The notes below the pieces were generated by a model, which saw only the letters and a program-made list of their open reading frames with translations, ran no database searches and was not told where the DNA came from. Positions 60,705 through 64,000 of a stretch of DNA of 64,000 nucleotides are shown here, in pieces (position 1 is the first letter of the stretch; the number at the start of each line of letters is the position of its first letter). The translations under genes and the position numbers were made by a program. This DNA comes from an uncultured Acetatifactor sp. (GTDB lineage Bacteria; Bacillota; Clostridia; Lachnospirales; Lachnospiraceae). The stretch lies in the NCBI GenBank assembly GCA_910586215.1, contig CAJUGH010000013.1, forward strand, positions 1-64,000. The letters run 5' to 3'.

Positions 60705-62279
60705 ATGAAAAAGAAAAGTATCAATTATAAAAAATATAAATTTACATATATTAAGTCTACGCTGTTCACTTTATTTATCTGCCTCCTGTTTTTGAGGGGC
60801 TATACTCCTTTTGAGAGGACTGGGGAGAATTTCTTCCATGTCCAGGTAAACGGGCAGGATGTGGGGACAATCGGGGAGAAAGAGCGGGCAGAGGAACTCT
60901 TGATCCAGGCCCGCCGGAATGTTGCCTCTGCCAGTGAGGAACTGGTATTCCTGCGTGCAGATCTGGCGGTACAGGGGGAAGAAGTTCTCTGGGGCGTTGT
61001 GGACAGCGAGGAGGAACTGCTCCAGAATATGGAAGCGGTCTTGAAAGGCAGCATCCTGGGCAGTATGCACCGCTCCTACACCTTGAAGGTGAATGAATAT
61101 ATTGTGAACCTGGCCAGTGTGGATGAGGTGAGGGAACTGCTACAGGCAGCCATTGATAAGTATGACAGTCAGGGCAAGTTTCAGGTGGAGTTGCTCTATG
61201 ACATGGACAGGGAGTTCAATGTACTGACCACCCAGGTAGTGGAAGCCGCCCAGAAACAGGAGGAAGAGGTGGTATCCTATGCAGAAGGTGGTGTCCAGGA
61301 TGTGCTTTCTGCCATGGGAAAGAATGTGGAGACCCAGGGAGAAAAAGGCTTTGATGACTATGCACTGGGAATCCTGACCATGGACTTTGCCGAGGACGTG
61401 GAGATTGTGGAGTGCTATATGCCGGAGAGCCAGCTTACCCTGCTGTCGGAGGCCGTTGAGCGGGTGACGAAGGAGCAGGAGACACCGGGGGAATATGAGG
61501 TGGTGGCAGGGGACACCCTGTCGGAGATCGCCATCAAGGTGGACATTCCTATGGACAGGCTGGTGGAGATGAACGACAGCTTAGAGGACATTAATACGAC
61601 CCTGCAGATCGGGCAGAAGCTGGTGACTACAGTGCCTAAGCCGGAACTGTCTGTGACCAGGACGGAGGAGAAGTACTACGAAGAGAGTTACGATGCGGAT
61701 ATCGTCTATATTGACAATGACAACTGGTTTACCTACCAGACTGTGGTGCACCAGCAGCCTTCTGCCGGGTACCGCAGGGTGGTGGCAGATGTGTCCTATG
61801 TAAATGACAAGGAAGTGTCCAGTGTCATCTTGAAGGAAGAACTGGTCATGGAGGCTGTGGCGAAAGTGGTAGAGCGGGGTACCAAGATTCCGCCTACCTA
61901 TATCAAGCCTATTTCCGGCGGACGGCAGACTTCAGGATTCGGAAGGCGAAGCAGGCCTACCAAGGGGGCCAGTACTAACCATAAGGGTGTGGACTGGGCC
62001 ACGCCTACAGGTACACCTGTGTATGCGTCCTGCGGCGGTACGGTGGCCAAGGCCGGATGGGGTAGCGGATACGGTTATGTGGTATATATCAACCATATAG
62101 ACGGTAGGCAGACCCGGTATGGACATCTGAGCAAAGTCCTGGTGAGTGTGGGGCAGTCGGTGAAGCAGGGAGAGCGCATTGCCCTAAGCGGCAATACGGG
62201 TATTAGTTCCGGCCCTCATCTGCACTTTGAGATGCTGATCAATGGTTCCCAGGTGAACCCGCTGCCGTATCTGGATTGA
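60705..62279 (+). CDS. M23 peptidoglycan endopeptidase with LysM and G5 domains
   Basis: 524 residues. A short basic N-terminus and one span (about 12-35) anchor it outside the membrane. A LysM domain (YEVVAGDTLSEIAIKVDIP, about 272-315) binds peptidoglycan, a G5-like region follows (VTRTEEKYYEE to VVERGTKIPP), and the M23 domain has the zinc ligands in NHKGVDWATPTGTPVYA (H, D) and HLHFEML (HxH). It should cut peptide cross-links. ATG 60705 is chosen because the encoded N-terminus fits a membrane-anchor start; the ribosome-binding site is weak, and ATG 60645 is an alternative. Confidence 0.9.
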   Translation: MKKKSINYKKYKFTYIKSTLFTLFICLLFLRGYTPFERTGENFFHVQVNGQDVGTIGEKERAEELLIQARRNVASASEELVFLRADLAVQGEEVLWGVVDSEEELLQNMEAVLKGSILGSMHRSYTLKVNEYIVNLASVDEVRELLQAAIDKYDSQGKFQVELLYDMDREFNVLTTQVVEAAQKQEEEVVSYAEGGVQDVLSAMGKNVETQGEKGFDDYALGILTMDFAEDVEIVECYMPESQLTLLSEAVERVTKEQETPGEYEVVAGDTLSEIAIKVDIPMDRLVEMNDSLEDINTTLQIGQKLVTTVPKPELSVTRTEEKYYEESYDADIVYIDNDNWFTYQTVVHQQPSAGYRRVVADVSYVNDKEVSSVILKEELVMEAVAKVVERGTKIPPTYIKPISGGRQTSGFGRRSRPTKGASTNHKGVDWATPTGTPVYASCGGTVAKAGWGSGYGYVVYINHIDGRQTRYGHLSKVLVSVGQSVKQGERIALSGNTGISSGPHLHFEMLINGSQVNPLPYLD

Positions 62280-62361
62280 TAAACAGGGGGCTTTCCCGCT
62301 GCCCTGTAGCTAACTTTGCTCATAAACAGGTGTTCCCTGTCATCTGCGAATGTGCGTTCTG

Positions 62362-62390
62362 TTTACAAAGGCGGAAAAATGTGGTAGTAT
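62362..62390 (+). promoter_or_regulatory. SigA promoter of murA
   Basis: TTTACA (62362-62367), a 17-bp spacer and TAGTAT (62385-62390). The perfect 14-bp palindrome AGTATAGCTATACT (62386-62399) overlaps the -10 and could bind a regulator. Confidence 0.7.
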
Positions 62391-62468
62391 AGCTATACTG
62401 TCTGCGGAAAATTGTGCAGAAGTTTGGAGGGAAGGGGCTCCCTTTCCATATGGTTAAGACAAATCAGA

Positions 62469-62604
62469 GTTACTGTTCACTGGTGCTACTGCGAGGTGTT
62501 TTCATGCGCCTCCAGCGTGACAAACCCGAGAATGCATGCGCCAAAATGGGCTGTTTTTGCTCATTTTGTGTGCACCTGTTGCTGTGAACGGAGTGAACAG
62601 TAAC
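62469..62604 (+). mobile_element. MITE copy A4 (136 bp) with perfect 8-bp target duplication
   Basis: Ends GTTACTGTTCAC and GTGAACAGTAAC. AAATCAGA flanks it on both sides (62461-62468 and 62605-62612). Same length and orientation as A1. It would be part of the murA transcript. Confidence 0.87.
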
Positions 62605-62638
62605 AAATCAGATGTTTGCCTGGAACAGGAGTAGATAG

Positions 62639-63931
62639 ATGGAACAATACGCGATCAAGGGCGGGAATCCGCTTGTGGGTGACGTGGAGATCGGAGGGGC
62701 CAAGAATGCGGCGCTTCCTATTCTCGCTGCCTCCACCATGACGGATGAGACTGTATATATAGAGAATATGCCGGATGTAAGGGACATTAATGTGCTGCTG
62801 CAGGCCATGCAGGGAATCGGTGTCATGGTAAAGCGGACAGGCCGTCATGGTGCGGTACTGAACGCTGGGAACATTAACAGCCTTGTGGTGGAAGATGAAG
62901 GAATCAAGAAGATAAGGGCTTCCTATTATCTGCTGGGGGCTTTTCTGGGGAAATACAAGCATGCGGAAGTGACCCTGCCAGGGGGATGTGACATTGGATT
63001 TAGGGCCATTGACCAGCATATCAAGGGCTTCCGTGCCCTGGGGGCCAGGGTGGTAATCGAACATGGCTTGATCAAGGCAGATGCACAGCGCCTTGTGGGA
63101 AGCCATATTTATATGGACGTAGTCAGTGTGGGGGCCACCATCAATGTGATGATGGCAGCTACCATGGCAGAGGGGATGACCATCATTGAAAACGCAGCAA
63201 AGGAACCCCATGTGGTGGACCTGGCCAATTTCCTAAGCAGTATGGGGGCCAATATCAAGGGGGCCGGCACAGACGTGATTCGGATCCGGGGTGTCCAGAA
63301 GCTGCATGGTACGGAATACACCATCATTCCGGACCAGATTGAGGCTGGCACTTTCATGTTTGCCGGGGCAGTGACAAAAGGGGATGTGACTGTGAAGAAT
63401 GTGATCCCCAAGCATCTGGAGTCCATTACAGCCAAGCTTCTGGAGATCGGATGCCAGGTGGAGGAGGCAGATGACTGTATCCGGGTGGTGGCTACCAGGA
63501 CGTTGGAGCACACCCATGTGAAAACCCTTCCCTATCCGGGCTTTCCCACGGATATGCAGCCCCAGATTACGGTGGCCCTGGCTCTTTCCAAGGGAACCAG
63601 CATTGTGACGGAAAGCGTCTTTGAGAACCGTTTCAAATATGTGGACGAGCTGACCCGGATGGGGGCCAGCATCAAGGTGGAGGGCAATACCGCCATCATA
63701 ACCGGCGTGGAAAAATATACAGGGGCCAGCATATCTGCCCCGGATCTGCGGGCAGGGGCTGCCCTGGTGCTTGCGGCCCTCACGGCAGAGGGGTATAGCA
63801 CGGTGGACGATGTCCGCTATATCCAGCGGGGATATGAGGATTTCCATCTGAAGCTTCAGGCCCTGGGTGCCCAGATCGAACTGGTGGAGACAGAGAAGGA
63901 CTACCAGAAATTTAAACTAAAGACAGGCTGA
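62639..63931 (+). CDS. murA: UDP-N-acetylglucosamine 1-carboxyvinyltransferase
   Basis: First committed step of peptidoglycan synthesis: adds enolpyruvate to UDP-GlcNAc. 430 residues. It shows GGAKNAALPILAASTM (conserved Lys/Asn near 20), the catalytic cysteine in LPGGCDIGFRAIDQHIKGFRALG (about 112-134, MurZ-like version), PDQIEAGTFM and GFPTDMQPQ. The Cys is present, so it would be fosfomycin-sensitive in principle. The ATG at 62639 has a poor ribosome-binding site (CAGGAGTAG, with GGAG about 9 bases off). The stop codon lies in the loop of a short hairpin. Confidence 0.95.
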   Translation: MEQYAIKGGNPLVGDVEIGGAKNAALPILAASTMTDETVYIENMPDVRDINVLLQAMQGIGVMVKRTGRHGAVLNAGNINSLVVEDEGIKKIRASYYLLGAFLGKYKHAEVTLPGGCDIGFRAIDQHIKGFRALGARVVIEHGLIKADAQRLVGSHIYMDVVSVGATINVMMAATMAEGMTIIENAAKEPHVVDLANFLSSMGANIKGAGTDVIRIRGVQKLHGTEYTIIPDQIEAGTFMFAGAVTKGDVTVKNVIPKHLESITAKLLEIGCQVEEADDCIRVVATRTLEHTHVKTLPYPGFPTDMQPQITVALALSKGTSIVTESVFENRFKYVDELTRMGASIKVEGNTAIITGVEKYTGASISAPDLRAGAALVLAALTAEGYSTVDDVRYIQRGYEDFHLKLQALGAQIELVETEKDYQKFKLKTG

Positions 63932-63939
63932 GCCTGTCT
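63921..63939 (+). terminator. stop-codon hairpin of murA
   Basis: AGACAGGC pairs with GCCTGTCT and the TGA stop codon forms the whole 3-nt loop. No T run follows directly, so terminator status is doubtful. Confidence 0.4.
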
Positions 63940-64000
63940 GTATGTCTAAGGGAAAAAAATTCAGCCCACGCCCATTCGCAAAATCGTGCCTTTCGACACT

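Larger units (their letters stand above)
62280..62638. other. 359-bp murA leader region
   Basis: Holds the murA promoter (62362-62390), a palindrome over its -10 (62386-62399) and MITE copy A4 (62469-62604) within the transcribed leader. No gene. Confidence 0.7.

Noticed and set aside
62412..62603. Small frame ending in CCCERSEQ over MITE A4, and similar frames over copies A2 and A3
   Set aside because: The frames are made of MITE sequence including the terminal inverted repeat; they lack their own start signals and recur only because the element recurs.
1..64000. CRISPR arrays, tRNA and rRNA genes, prophage or integrase genes
   Set aside because: No regularly spaced repeats, cloverleaf sequences, rRNA stretches or recombinase genes were seen; the dispersed repeats are single copies at scattered sites.

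Overview
The window looks like chromosome from a spore-forming Clostridia species, most likely Lachnospiraceae. The evidence is SipL and SpoIIID sporulation genes, a glgC-glgD pair, LytTR/GHKL signalling, GTG and TTG starts behind strong GGAGG sites, and many anaerobe-type membrane and cell-wall genes. Most genes are fairly GC-rich. Four blocks are clearly AT-rich and probably acquired: a DUF3990 gene (13.2-13.9 kb), a large membrane protein (35.8-37.6 kb), an ABC-exporter pair (39.2-42.7 kb) and another membrane protein (56.4-57.7 kb). I saw no tRNA, rRNA, CRISPR array or transposase gene.

Layout. 0-8.4 kb: a GNAT acetyltransferase, pyrD, and a two-component system divergent from a lantibiotic-immunity-type ABC transporter (ATPase with an E-loop plus two permeases), then sipL. 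8.4-12.9 kb, minus strand: a secreted-looking unknown behind a SigD-like promoter, a DUF1934 protein, murI, a GntR regulator and ispE. 13.2-20.7 kb: a DUF3990 ART-like gene with a partner, then a LytTR/GHKL pair followed by two ABC exporter halves. 20.8-26.5 kb: cls, asnS and a MarR-MATE drug-efflux unit with two operators. 26.7-35.7 kb: peptidoglycan functions (two NlpC/P60 proteins, a dipeptide epimerase, two beta-lactamase-fold hydrolases), nfo and trkA/trkH. 35.8-43.6 kb: an acquired, decaying segment interrupted by spoIIID and a flavodoxin. 43.9-52 kb: a VWA/MoxR/LRR operon, glgCD and galE. 52.1-64 kb: a hemolysin-III-type protein, a small alarmone synthetase, a four-gene membrane/glycosyltransferase operon, dinB, an M23 peptidase and murA.

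Functional themes. Murein chemistry recurs: murI makes D-Glu, murA starts precursor synthesis, NlpC/P60 and M23 enzymes cut the wall, and the YkfB/YkfC-like pair recycles L-Ala-D-Glu. Sporulation genes sipL and spoIIID each carry a good SigE-type promoter with the same 14-nt spacer. Peptide export or defence appears three times: the immunity transporter, the intact exporter pair, and the broken exporter pair.

The most notable non-genic content is two dispersed repeat families. One is a MITE of about 135 bp with 12-bp inverted ends; three of four full-length copies have perfect 8-bp target duplications. The other is a modular chain of hairpins with compensating base changes. It starts on the stop codon of upstream genes and ends in a hairpin just before the ribosome-binding site of downstream genes. 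The strongest gene-level oddity is an ABC exporter half fused in frame to the tail of an XRE-TPR regulator.
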